From Bacillus sp. 03113 (lineage in GTDB: Bacteria; Bacillota; Bacilli; Bacillales; Cytobacillaceae), in NCBI RefSeq assembly GCF_006546985.1, contig NZ_VATK01000007.1:1-64000 (forward strand): a stretch of DNA of 64,000 nucleotides, read 5' to 3'. Under the pieces are notes generated by a model. It was not told the origin of the DNA, ran no database searches, and saw only the letters and a program-made list of their open reading frames with translations. Positions 24,980-33,228 of this stretch are shown here, in pieces (the stretch's first letter is position 1; every line of letters begins with the position of its first letter). Position numbers and translations under genes: made by a program.

Positions 24980-24988
24980 ATGCAATGA
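24980..24988 (+). other. Start-stop mini-ORF overlapping the next start
   Basis: ATG CAA TGA begins five bases after the ribosome site AAGGAG, and its stop overlaps the ATG at 24985 of the following gene. The arrangement resembles that at 35519 and, loosely, 21253. Confidence 0.4.
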
Positions 24989-25527
24989 TATTAACAATGA
25001 AAAGGCAGGAGTTTGATGCATTAACTCACGAAGCTCTCTTCAATGCTTGTTTTAACCCGTTGATCCTCGTTTATAAAAATAGGATGGTAGAGCAAAAGGA
25101 AGAAAACACTTCCATGGTTAAAGAACAGTTTTATAAACAGTTGACTAAAGGGCAACAAGCACTGTTTGCATTTCAGGTGTATTATACTCATGTAAGCCAT
25201 TCTTTAGCTGAGTTCTATTGGTGGAGTACTTATTTTAGAGCGCAGCCTAAAACTTGGTTAGCAATTATATCAGGATTACAGTATTTTGGAGATAAAGGCA
25301 TGCTTCTACTTTTAGAAGAGATTGATGAGGTCCTTGAAAGACATAATCACCCGAGTAGTCTAGAAGGATTTTCTGTTACGCGTGAAGACCTTGACCGAAA
25401 TCAGGAGCTTTTTGCATCTATTAGCCCCTTGCATATTAATTTTGACAAAGCTGCCCCATTAACTATAAAGATTATAAGTGAACACATACGTAACAGTCAG
25501 AAAGAGTTTGTAAAAATAGAAGACTAG
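24985..25527 (+). CDS. Conserved-looking hypothetical protein
   Basis: A 180-residue soluble protein I do not recognise. It is rich in aromatic residues in the middle (QALFAFQVYYTHVSHSLAEFYWWSTYFRAQPKTWLAI, about residues 58-94) and mostly helical by composition, without signal peptide or membrane segment. A second start is possible at ATG 24997. Standalone gene with its own terminator; no context clue to function. Confidence 0.75.
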   Translation: MILTMKRQEFDALTHEALFNACFNPLILVYKNRMVEQKEENTSMVKEQFYKQLTKGQQALFAFQVYYTHVSHSLAEFYWWSTYFRAQPKTWLAIISGLQYFGDKGMLLLLEEIDEVLERHNHPSSLEGFSVTREDLDRNQELFASISPLHINFDKAAPLTIKIISEHIRNSQKEFVKIED

Positions 25528-25553
25528 TTGTCGCAACAAAAATATTGTTCTAT

Positions 25554-25586
25554 AAACGGGGAGAAACGCTTTTCCCGTTTTTTTAT
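25554..25586 (+). terminator. Rho-independent terminator
   Basis: AAACGGG (25554-25560) pairs with CCCGTTT (25574-25580), followed by TTTTTATATTT. 26 bases after the hypothetical gene. Confidence 0.85.
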
Positions 25587-25649
25587 ATTTATAATTTAAA
25601 AATTAGTTTTGATAAAACTTTAACTTGAATATTGATAAGAAATAAAACA

Positions 25650-25678
25650 TTTACAAACCGATGGTCGGTTTGTATAAT
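25650..25678 (+). promoter_or_regulatory. TetR promoter with operator inside the spacer
   Basis: -35 TTTACA (25650-25655), 17-base spacer and -10 TATAAT (25673-25678). The perfect dyad TACAAACCGA-TGG-TCGGTTTGTA (25652-25674) covers the spacer exactly, so the encoded TetR protein would occlude RNA polymerase at its own operon. Confidence 0.8.
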
Positions 25679-25715
25679 AAGATTAAGTTAATACATTTTA
25701 ACAAAAGGAGCAAAT

Positions 25716-26312
25716 ATGAAACGTGAACTAAAACGACAGCAGACTAAAAAATTATTGTTGGATACGACCGAAATGCTCATTAGGGAGAAAGGATGCAGCC
25801 AAACGACGTTGAATGACATCATGCAACATTCTGGGCTTTCAAAAGGAGCCATCTTTCATTATGTAAAAGGGAAAGACGAATTATTTGCACTTGTTCTTGA
25901 GGCAAGTCTTGAGGAGACAAATAGCCGATTTTTCGATGCTATTCAGAAAAAGGGAAAGCAGTTTGAAGCTCCAATGCAGGAAATAACCAATAGTTTGTCT
26001 ATGTTAACAGATTCTAATAATGTTACCAATCGAATTTTAGTTTATCTTCTAGGAAAGAGTGATCAACCAGCGGTAAGTGAAGTGGTTCAGCGGTTTTATG
26101 ACCAAGCGGTTCGAATGTCTAAGCAATGGATTGCAGCTGGGCAAGAGAGTGATGTCATTTCCAAAGATGTAAATGCCGACAAAACAGCCGAACTATTCGT
26201 ATTAGTATCTTATGGATTCCGTTTGAGGACAGCAATCAATTCAGATCCATTTGCATTTGGAATTTCTGATTTTGCCAGTCTTATTGTCGACATGCTAAAA
26301 CCTAAAAAATGA
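25716..26312 (+). CDS. TetR-family transcriptional regulator
   Basis: A 198-residue regulator with N-terminal HTH (TLNDIMQHSGLSKGAIFHYVKGKDELFALVLEASLEE, about residues 28-64) and C-terminal helical domain of the YfiR/TetR_C type. Start ATG 25716 after AAAGGAG. The preceding dyad shows autoregulation. The next two membrane protein genes follow at 25 and 15 bases, so the three are one operon. Confidence 0.92.
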   Translation: MKRELKRQQTKKLLLDTTEMLIREKGCSQTTLNDIMQHSGLSKGAIFHYVKGKDELFALVLEASLEETNSRFFDAIQKKGKQFEAPMQEITNSLSMLTDSNNVTNRILVYLLGKSDQPAVSEVVQRFYDQAVRMSKQWIAAGQESDVISKDVNADKTAELFVLVSYGFRLRTAINSDPFAFGISDFASLIVDMLKPKK

Positions 26313-26337
26313 TTCAATGGAAAGGTAGGAATAAGAA

Positions 26338-26802
26338 GTGAAGGTTTACTTGATTCTGCATCTTCTGGGTGTTGTTCTTTTTTTGGGCAATATTATTACG
26401 GCTGCTTTTTGGAAAGTAAGAGCGGATTTAAAGGGGGATTTAGCTGTAATTCATAGCTCTGCAAAAAATGTTATGTTAGCTGATTACTTCTTTACCATTC
26501 CTGGGCTAGTTCTCATTATTGTAACAGGAAATCTAATGGCCGTTAAAGCTGGTTTTCCCATGTCTGGTTTCAACTGGATCACGGTTTCCCAAACGTTGTT
26601 CATTTTAAGTGGTTTAATCTGGGGAGCTTTACTTATTCCTCTTCAGCGGAGTATGATTCGCCACAGCGCTAAAGCAATTGAAACGGGTGTTCTTCCCAAA
26701 GCCTACAAAAAGGCCAGTCTATATTGGGCGATTTTTGGAACAGTTGCAACCTTGTTGCCAGTTTTTGTTTTATACATGATGATTTACAAACCTTATTCGT
26801 GA
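26338..26802 (+). CDS. DUF2269-family membrane protein
   Basis: A 154-residue protein with four membrane segments (about 2-22, 50-70, 82-103, 130-150). LHLLGVVLFLGNIITAAFWKVRAD and the WGALLIPLQRSM segment fit DUF2269. GTG start at 26338 after GTAGGA. In a TetR-controlled operon with a DoxX-like gene, a frequent pairing in redox or solvent response. Function unknown. Confidence 0.8.
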   Translation: MKVYLILHLLGVVLFLGNIITAAFWKVRADLKGDLAVIHSSAKNVMLADYFFTIPGLVLIIVTGNLMAVKAGFPMSGFNWITVSQTLFILSGLIWGALLIPLQRSMIRHSAKAIETGVLPKAYKKASLYWAIFGTVATLLPVFVLYMMIYKPYS

Positions 26803-26817
26803 AGGAGAGACCATTGA

Positions 26818-27261
26818 ATGGCTCCATTTATTGTGCTTGTTAGCTCGTTCTTATTGTTTCGTGTATTAGGGATTTTTGGATGGTCCTATTTTGATCACTG
26901 GGTCATAGACTTACGGTTTGCTGTATCCTGTATGTTTCTAGTAACAGCATCTGCCCATTGGGGGAAAAGGCGCCCTGATTTAATCAAGATGGTTCCACCA
27001 TCGTTTCCAAAACCAGAGTTGATGGTGACATTGACTGGGTGGCTTGAATTAATCGGTGCTATTGGAATTATTCTTCCTGCTACATCTCAGCCTGCATCCA
27101 TTGGTCTATCACTTATGCTTCTTGCTATGTTTCCAGCGAATATTCGTGCAGCAAAAGAGGGAATTGAGATTGCCGGAAAGCCCGCAACACCGATTGTGCT
27201 ACGTACCATCTTGCAAATCATTTTTTTGACAGCTATTATCTTAGCGGGATTTGCTGGTTGA
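26818..27261 (+). CDS. DoxX-family membrane protein
   Basis: A 147-residue protein with four membrane helices. RFAVSCMFLVTASAHWGKRRPDLIKMVPPSFPKPELMVTLTGWLELIGAIGIILP contains the usual DoxX features (split across helices 2 and 3). Ribosome site AAGGAGAG, 15 bases after the DUF2269 gene. DoxX proteins are linked with quinone or thiol redox balance in the membrane; the exact role here is unknown. Confidence 0.82.
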   Translation: MAPFIVLVSSFLLFRVLGIFGWSYFDHWVIDLRFAVSCMFLVTASAHWGKRRPDLIKMVPPSFPKPELMVTLTGWLELIGAIGIILPATSQPASIGLSLMLLAMFPANIRAAKEGIEIAGKPATPIVLRTILQIIFLTAIILAGFAG

Positions 27262-27277
27262 AAGACAATTGAACTTT

Positions 27278-27303
27278 CCCCACTTAGGTACCATGAAGTG
27301 GGG
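27278..27303. terminator. Hairpin between convergent DoxX and MocR genes
   Basis: CCCCACTT (27278-27285) pairs with AAGTGGGG (27296-27303). No clear T-run, but the position fits a terminator for both directions. Confidence 0.6.
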
Positions 27304-27315
27304 GATACTTAAGAT

Positions 27316-28770
27316 TCATTTATAGGCAAGCCTTTTAATAAGTTCTGATAGACATATCAACCCTTTTTCTAGTTCTTCTAATGAAGCATAGGAATAGGAC
27401 AAGCGAAGGTGCTGCTGATCATTTTTATCGTAGACACTTCCCGGATTTAGTAAAATGCCTTCCTGGAGGGCTGCGTTGAATAGTTTTTGAATGGAAATCC
27501 CTAATGACAAACGAAGCCAAATATAAAATCCTCCCTTAGGTGTACTCCAAGTCGCTATCTCTGAAAAATATTTATTTAGAATTTGGATGGTAAAATCCCT
27601 TCTAAATCTTAATTGTACTCTGATTTGTTTTAAATAGTCCTCATACATTCCGCTTTTAAGCCATTTTTCAACTGCATATTGCGATAAGGAGCTTGATCCA
27701 TAATCCGTTTGCATTTTTATATCGGATAAACGGTCAATAACAGGTTCAGGTCCAACAATCCACCCAATTCGTAAACCTGGGCTTAATGTTTTGGATATGC
27801 TTCCTATGTACAAAACATTTCCCTGTTTATCATTGGCTTTCAAAGATTTTGGAGGAAGGTTATCAAACCATAGATCTCCGTAAACATCATCCTCAATAAT
27901 GGGAAGAGCTTCTTTTTTACAAACCTCTAATAATTGATTTCGTCTGTTTTCAGACATTAAAACCCCAGTTGGATTGTGAAAAGAGGGGATGGTATAGAGC
28001 AAAGCCCCGTTATGTTGTCGTTTTAAGCGCCCGATTGAATGGCATATAATGCCTTGGTCATCGAGAGAAATGCCAAATAAATGCATTCCAGCAGATTGAA
28101 ACACGTGAACTGAATTTAAGTATGAAGGCGTTTCATGTAGGATGGTTGAACCTCTTTTTAATAATCCAATTGAAATCAATTGCAATGCTTGAAGTCCCCC
28201 TGAAACTATTAAAATAGATGCAGGTGATGCATCAATTCCTTTCGTTTGTAAATATTCACTCACCGTTTTTCGTAAAGATGGACTTCCTTTAGGTTCAACA
28301 TATCCTAGCGAAAAGGTCTTCTTCTCATTTTGCTGCAATACTTTTTCCATCTGCTTATTTGGCAACAAATCTGGTGAAAGCTCGCCCGTTCCAAGTCTAA
28401 TAATACTTGGATCTGCTTCTGCTTTATTAATTTCTTGGATGATTGATGTATTGGGTTCATGAATCCCAGATTGCACATAACTAATCCAATCAGGTGGTGG
28501 AGCTGAAGACATTAGGCTCCACGTATTATTGACAACCCTAGTCCCACTTCCAATTTTTGATTCGATTAAACCATCAGCTATTAATTCCTCAATTGCCGTT
28601 ACAATTGTACTTCGGTTTACTTGAAATCGTTTTGCTAAAATTCTTTGTGGAGGTAATTTAGTGCCGACCGTCCATTCACCGTTCAAGATTTTTAATTTTA
28701 TATAATTAGAGATTTGCCGATATAAAGGAATTGATGAAGTTTTTTCGGGCTTCCAATCTATCTCAGACAT
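27316..28770 (-). CDS. MocR/PdxR-type regulator (GntR HTH fused to aminotransferase domain)
   Basis: A 484-residue protein: N-terminal GntR winged helix (IPLYRQISNYIKLKILNGEW, then LPPQRILAKRFQVNRSTIVTAIEELIADGLIESKIGSGTRV split over residues about 14-80), then a fold-type I PLP domain. FHNPTG is the cofactor-associated segment and SISKTLSPGLRIGW holds the Schiff-base lysine. The frame extends nine codons upstream, but ATG at 28770 has GGAGT eight bases before it. Divergent from an amino-acid exporter gene; the shared gap carries TGGTTGGA repeats. It probably senses an amino acid or PLP adduct and activates the exporter. Confidence 0.9.
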   Translation of the reverse strand: MSEIDWKPEKTSSIPLYRQISNYIKLKILNGEWTVGTKLPPQRILAKRFQVNRSTIVTAIEELIADGLIESKIGSGTRVVNNTWSLMSSAPPPDWISYVQSGIHEPNTSIIQEINKAEADPSIIRLGTGELSPDLLPNKQMEKVLQQNEKKTFSLGYVEPKGSPSLRKTVSEYLQTKGIDASPASILIVSGGLQALQLISIGLLKRGSTILHETPSYLNSVHVFQSAGMHLFGISLDDQGIICHSIGRLKRQHNGALLYTIPSFHNPTGVLMSENRRNQLLEVCKKEALPIIEDDVYGDLWFDNLPPKSLKANDKQGNVLYIGSISKTLSPGLRIGWIVGPEPVIDRLSDIKMQTDYGSSSLSQYAVEKWLKSGMYEDYLKQIRVQLRFRRDFTIQILNKYFSEIATWSTPKGGFYIWLRLSLGISIQKLFNAALQEGILLNPGSVYDKNDQQHLRLSYSYASLEELEKGLICLSELIKRLAYK

Positions 28771-28807
28771 TTGACGTACTCCATTCTTTTTAATCATTTT
28801 AACAAAA

Positions 28808-28839
28808 TGGTTGGATTAAATTCCATCCAATTGGTTGGA
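28808..28839. promoter_or_regulatory. MocR operator repeats
   Basis: Direct repeats TGGTTGGA at 28808-28815 and 28832-28839 flank an inverted copy TCCATCCAA (28822-28830). Mixed direct and inverted repeats in the divergent gap are typical of MocR regulators. Confidence 0.6.
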
Positions 28840-28889
28840 GACAGATTGAGTATCCTTCGTTATTCTAAATAAGAATAGGGGGAATAAGT

Positions 28890-29504
28890 ATGGAACCATT
28901 ACTTCATGGAATGATACTGGCATTTGGCTTAATCTTTCCATTAGGTGTACAGAATGTATTTATATTTAATCAAGGCGCAACACAAAAAAAACTTACCAAT
29001 GCTTTACCTGCAGTTATTACAGCAGGAATTTGTGATACCGTTTTAATTTATTTGGCTGTGGCTGGTGTATCTATCATCGTTTTTAGTTTTGAATGGTTAA
29101 GGAATTTGCTATTTTTGATAGGGTTCTTTTTCTTAGCTTATATGGGTTGGCTCATGTGGAAAAGTACACCTGAATCAAGCAATCAAAAGCAGGCAAACCA
29201 ATTTTCTGCAAGACGGCAAGTAACATTTGCTGCCTCTGTATCATTACTTAACCCGCACGCTATTATGGACACTATTGGAGTGATTGGAACAAGTTCATTG
29301 GTTTATACGGGATATGAGAAATGGATTTTTACAGGATCATGCATAGGTGTCTCTTGGTTTTGGTTTTCTGCTTTAGCGATTACTGGAAGAAAGATTGGCC
29401 AAATTGATAAAAGTGGACAACTACTGAGAAAAATGAACCAAGTTTCTTCTATTATAATATGGGGGATGGCCTTTTACTTAGGATATCATTTATTTTTAGA
29501 TTAA
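28890..29504 (+). CDS. LysE/RhtB-family amino-acid exporter
   Basis: A 204-residue protein with six membrane segments. The N terminus HGMILAFGLIFPLGVQNVFIFNQGA and the ASVSLLNPHAIMDTIGVIG segment match the LysE/ArgO branch that exports basic or other amino acids. Ribosome site AGGGGGAA. Divergent MocR regulator supports inducible export. Substrate not defined by sequence. Confidence 0.88.
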   Translation: MEPLLHGMILAFGLIFPLGVQNVFIFNQGATQKKLTNALPAVITAGICDTVLIYLAVAGVSIIVFSFEWLRNLLFLIGFFFLAYMGWLMWKSTPESSNQKQANQFSARRQVTFAASVSLLNPHAIMDTIGVIGTSSLVYTGYEKWIFTGSCIGVSWFWFSALAITGRKIGQIDKSGQLLRKMNQVSSIIIWGMAFYLGYHLFLD

Positions 29505-29587
29505 AGAGAAAACCATATAGCAAACCTTCATTAAAAAAGTCGCAACACCTATTCAATATGATGAAAGTATCCCTTCTTCAAGTACCT

Positions 29588-30558
29588 TTAAGATGGTGAG
29601 GAAGGGTCTTGATTTTGGTAGTGATTTATTAGCTGTTGAGCCATTTCAACCACTTCTTGAGCAAGGGATGCAGGCTCTATAATGAAGGCCTCATTTTTTA
29701 GTGAAAAGAAATAGGAAGCAATATGTGTCTGCTCTGATTTTTCCATCCACGTTTGAATATAACCGCTCCCATCTTCATTTTCTGTAATGGTTTTTTCTAG
29801 CCATGGATTGCTTTTGCATTGTCTGGCACCTTCTCTCGTAAGCTTAACATAAAGTTGTACAGGATTTTTCGTTGTTTGTTTTGAATTATCGTTAAACCAT
29901 TCGTCTAGATTAGGCAGTGATTCTATTTTAGATTGAATATTTGTTTCAAAAAGGGTTTCAATCCGATCAACACGGAGAAGGACCATTCGCTTTTTTTGTT
30001 GATCAAAAGCTGGGCAATACCATAAACCATTGGATGTATAAATGCCAATTGGGATGATCAACTTATTTGTTAAACCAGACTTGGATGGTATGCGATTTTT
30101 ATCTCATTTTTATTTAAGGATGCGTTCATTAAAGGGCGTAGATAAGGGGTCTTTAGTTGCCGTTTAGGAATCCGGAAAGCTAAATGTTCACTAAATTTAT
30201 CTACCTGCATTTTTTTATTTTTAGCAAGAAGATTATATAATTTTCTTGTTACAGAAGAATATTCAGCTTCAAATGGTAATTGATGATAGTTCCTTAATGC
30301 ATGATAAGCGAAAAAAATAGAAAGGGTTTCTTCCTCGGTGAATGATATCGGTGGAAGCAGGCCATTATTAAGCAATTCAAATCCTCCCCCTCTTCCTTGA
30401 ACCGACATGATAGGAATCCCCAAATCAGCTAGATCATTCATATATCGATTTACTGTACGGACGGATAATTGAAATTCATCTGCAATCTCTTGAGCTTGGA
30501 AACGTCGTTTTTCAGTGATATATAGCCATATATCCATTAATCGATTTGCTTTTGCCAT
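29588..30558 (-). pseudogene. YafY/YobV-type WYL regulator gene, frameshifted
   Basis: Two consecutive frames form one HTH_11 plus WYL protein of roughly 320 residues. The first (30558 to 30070) holds the HTH (FQAQEIADEFQLSVRTVNRYMNDL) and the start of the WYL domain ending IKIAYHPSLV and a stop. The second resumes as PSKSGLTNKLIIPIGIYTSNGLWYCPAF down to 29588. A single missing base around 30075-30090 would account for the break. Divergent from a dihydrofolate-reductase-like gene with a clear dyad between them. Either a real loss or a sequencing error. Confidence 0.85.
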
Positions 30559-30577
30559 TTTTTTGACCTCCTTTCTT

Positions 30578-30602
30578 AAACATGACTAAAACTGTCATGT
30601 TT
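30578..30602. promoter_or_regulatory. Operator of the WYL regulator
   Basis: Perfect dyad AAACATGAC (30578-30586) and GTCATGTTT (30594-30602) with a seven-base spacer, in the divergent gap between the WYL-type regulator and the reductase gene. Close spacing to both starts suggests repression of both. Confidence 0.65.
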
Positions 30603-30665
30603 GTATTTTATTATAAATACATCGAGCGATTGACACAAAATCGATAGAAAAGGAGTGTAGAATAT

Positions 30666-31205
30666 ATGTCTCATTCACGTAAGGTGGTTGTCTTTATTGC
30701 GCCTTCATTAGATGGATTTATTGCAAGAGAAAATGGAGAAGTGAACTGGCTTTATAATATTGAGGGAGAAGGTGATAATGGGTATTCTGATTTTTATCAT
30801 ACGGTAGATACTGTTTTAATGGGTCATAAAACGTATTTAGAACTTCTAAATTTCGATATTCCTTTTCCTTATTCGGATAAAGCTTGCTACGTTTTTTCAA
30901 AAACAGAGGAAAGCAAAAATAATGATGTCACATTTATAAATGAAAATATAGAATTCTTTGTACAAGAGCTTTTGAAAAATGAAGGAAAGAATATTTGGTT
31001 AGTAGGTGGGGGCGAATTAATTACATCGTTTTTAAAGACGGGGCTAATTGATGAAATCATTGTAACGATTGCTCCGGTCATCCTGGGTAAAGGAATACCA
31101 TTATTCAAAGAGGGTTTAGAAGAACATTTTCTACAATTAATAAGTGTTCAGCAATTTGGTCAGTTTGTTGAATTACATTATAGGGTGATAAAGGAAGAGA
31201 GGTGA
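30666..31205 (+). CDS. Dihydrofolate reductase-like protein (YyaP/YwjB-like, RibD C-terminal fold)
   Basis: A 179-residue protein of the RibD-C/DHFR-like family: VVVFIAPSLDGFIARENGEVNWL at the N terminus, DTVLMGHKTYLELL, then IWLVGGGELITSFLKTGLIDEIIVTIAPVILGKGIPLF (split over residues about 112-152). The GGGEL loop binds the NADPH phosphate in relatives. Not the housekeeping folate enzyme. Probably regulated by the divergent, broken WYL protein. A 20-base match to a decayed fragment exists at 332-351. Function unknown. Confidence 0.87.
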   Translation: MSHSRKVVVFIAPSLDGFIARENGEVNWLYNIEGEGDNGYSDFYHTVDTVLMGHKTYLELLNFDIPFPYSDKACYVFSKTEESKNNDVTFINENIEFFVQELLKNEGKNIWLVGGGELITSFLKTGLIDEIIVTIAPVILGKGIPLFKEGLEEHFLQLISVQQFGQFVELHYRVIKEER

Positions 31206-31289
31206 CTATACTATTACCGCCTAATGGGAATTAGTAAAAGAATGAATAAACTAAATGTTTGATTGCAATTTAACATGGTCTTTAAAAAT

Positions 31290-31351
31290 GGCTTTGTTAA
31301 AGAATATCGTGCTAAATGATTCAAAAATCAACAGAGTTAATTAACATAGCC
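31290..31351. repeat. Possible MITE-like or IS-end remnant
   Basis: GGCTTTGTTAA (31290-31300) and TTAACATAGCC (31341-31351) form imperfect terminal inverted repeats (10 of 11 positions) about 40 bases apart. The ends resemble those of IS4-type insertion sequences, but no transposase or clear target duplication is present. Confidence 0.35.
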
Positions 31352-31377
31352 CAATAAATAAATAGGTAACTAGAACA

Positions 31378-31424
31378 AGGATCCAGTTTTTGATCATTTT
31401 TTTAAAAAACTGGATCCTAATTAA
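31378..31424 (+). terminator. Terminator-like hairpin
   Basis: AGGATCCAGTTTTT (31378-31391) pairs perfectly with AAAAACTGGATCCT (31405-31418), 14 base pairs. It may end the reductase transcript or act as a leader element of the importer operon. Confidence 0.6.
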
Positions 31425-31695
31425 TTTTCTCTCTGAAGGGAAGTAAGATACATTTTCTTTTATCTCGATGATAAATGACAGAAATATTAAAGTAATTCAA
31501 TTTTCAAACATTTTCTTTGTCAGATAATGTTACATATAGATAGATTGAAATGAAGTTGTGGTACATAATTAATGGTACAAAATACAAGTTAAGCCTTAAA
31601 GTAGGTTTTTTTTACTATGATAAATAGAAATAATATACATAACGTTGAATGATTATAGAGTAATAGACTAGGAATAAGATAAAGGAGGGAATATA

Positions 31696-33228
31696 TTGTC
31701 TCAATATGCAGTGAAAATGACCAATATTGTCAAAAGATTTGGAGAAGTTCTGGCAAGTAATCATGTTGATTTTTCTGTTAAGACAGGTGAAATACACGCT
31801 CTGCTGGGTGAGAACGGAGCCGGTAAAAGTACGATTATGAGCATACTTTCTGGAATATACAGACAAGATAGCGGAGACATTGCCATTAATGGTCAAGAAT
31901 CACTCATACGCTCTCCAAAAGATGCAATGGCATTAGGAATTGGTATGGTTCATCAAAATTTTCGACTTGTCGAAACATTAACCGCAATTGAAAATATTAT
32001 TCTTGGGGAAAAAGGCAGCGTATGGCGCGGTTCTTCTTGGAAGAATAAAAAGAAAGTAGAAATCGAAGAAATTTGCATAAAATACGGACTTTCGTTTCCG
32101 TTAAATGTACCGATTTGGCAACTTTCTGTTGGCGAACACCAACGAATAGAGATTGTTAAAACCCTTTATCGCGGAGCAGACATTATTATTCTTGATGAAC
32201 CAACTTCAGTGTTAACTCCAGGTGAAGCCGAGCAATTATTCCTGACTATGCAAGAATTAAAGCGAAACGGGAAAACAATGATTATTACAACCCATAAATT
32301 GAAAGAAGTAATGGCTGTAGCGGATCGAATCTCGGTGATGAGAAAAGGAACGATGATCGCATTAACAAACAAAGAGGAAACCAATGTCCAACAGTTGGCA
32401 CAATTGATGGTGGGGCGTGAACTGAAGACGACGATTCCTGCTCGTGATAATCGATTAGGAAAACCGATTTTACAAGTTGAAGGATTAGTTGTTAATGCAG
32501 AGCAAGGGTTTCCTGCCTTAAATGGGATTGATTTAACGATTAGTGAAGGTGAGATTGTCGGTGTTGCTGGGGTTGCAGGTAATGGTCAAAAAGAGCTTGC
32601 GGAAGTATTAACCGGACTTCGCTCTTGGAAAAGTGGGAGCATCGTCTATAACAAAGAGAAGATTCATTCATCTTCAGTTAAGATGCTAATCGATAAGGGA
32701 ATATCTCACATACCGGAGAACCGTATGAAAAGCGGACTAGCAGGCAGTTTAGGAATTGTTGATAATCTGTTGTTCAAAACTTATCGTACAAAAAAGCGTT
32801 CCATGTTTGGGCTGATGAAAAAACAAAGTAATGAAGAATGGGCAGCTGAGCTCATAAAAAAGTTCGATGTACGCACCCCAGATTTAACGAGTCCTGTTCG
32901 GCAACTATCAGGCGGAAATCAGCAGAAGCTTTTGTTCGCGAGAGAAATTGACCAAGACCCGATTTTAATGGTTGCGGTTCATCCTACACAAGGATTGGAT
33001 GTTGGCGCAACCGAAGCGGTTCATCGGCTTCTCATTGACTTGCGGAATTCTGGAAGCGGTGTACTAATTATTTCCGAGGATTTAGATGAAGTTATGCAAT
33101 TGTCTGATAAAATTCTAGTTTTATACAATGGACAAATAAACGGGGTACTATCACGGGAGCAGGCTGATAAAGAGCAGATTGGACAGTTAATGGCTGGATT
33201 AAATCGAGAGGGAAGAAACGTCATATGA
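31696..33228 (+). CDS. BMP-family ABC importer, duplicated ATPase subunit (NupO-like)
   Basis: A 510-residue protein with two fused nucleotide-binding domains, as in nucleoside and simple-sugar importers. The first has Walker A GENGAGKS, signature LSVGEHQR and Walker B IIILDEPTSVL; the second has a degenerate Walker A (GVAGNGQK), signature LSGGNQQK and a degenerate LMVAVHPTQGLD. TTG 31696 after AAAGGAGGG. It overlaps the next permease gene by four bases (ATGA). The set resembles B. subtilis nupNOPQ (guanosine uptake), but here the binding protein comes last and a Rieske oxygenase follows, so the substrate may be a purine-like or other heteroaromatic compound. Confidence 0.93.
   Translation: MSQYAVKMTNIVKRFGEVLASNHVDFSVKTGEIHALLGENGAGKSTIMSILSGIYRQDSGDIAINGQESLIRSPKDAMALGIGMVHQNFRLVETLTAIENIILGEKGSVWRGSSWKNKKKVEIEEICIKYGLSFPLNVPIWQLSVGEHQRIEIVKTLYRGADIIILDEPTSVLTPGEAEQLFLTMQELKRNGKTMIITTHKLKEVMAVADRISVMRKGTMIALTNKEETNVQQLAQLMVGRELKTTIPARDNRLGKPILQVEGLVVNAEQGFPALNGIDLTISEGEIVGVAGVAGNGQKELAEVLTGLRSWKSGSIVYNKEKIHSSSVKMLIDKGISHIPENRMKSGLAGSLGIVDNLLFKTYRTKKRSMFGLMKKQSNEEWAAELIKKFDVRTPDLTSPVRQLSGGNQQKLLFAREIDQDPILMVAVHPTQGLDVGATEAVHRLLIDLRNSGSGVLIISEDLDEVMQLSDKILVLYNGQINGVLSREQADKEQIGQLMAGLNREGRNVI

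Larger units (their letters stand above)
31206..31695. other. Intergenic region before the BMP importer operon
   Basis: 490 bases without a gene. It holds a MITE-like hairpin (31290-31351), a strong terminator-like hairpin (31378-31418) and a presumed importer promoter. I looked for a purine riboswitch and for a -24/-12 (sigma-54) promoter with GG and GC 10 bases apart and found neither. Confidence 0.5.

Noticed and set aside
31206-31695. Possible purine riboswitch before the BMP importer
   Set aside because: The conserved junction and loop residues of the purine aptamer are absent on both strands.
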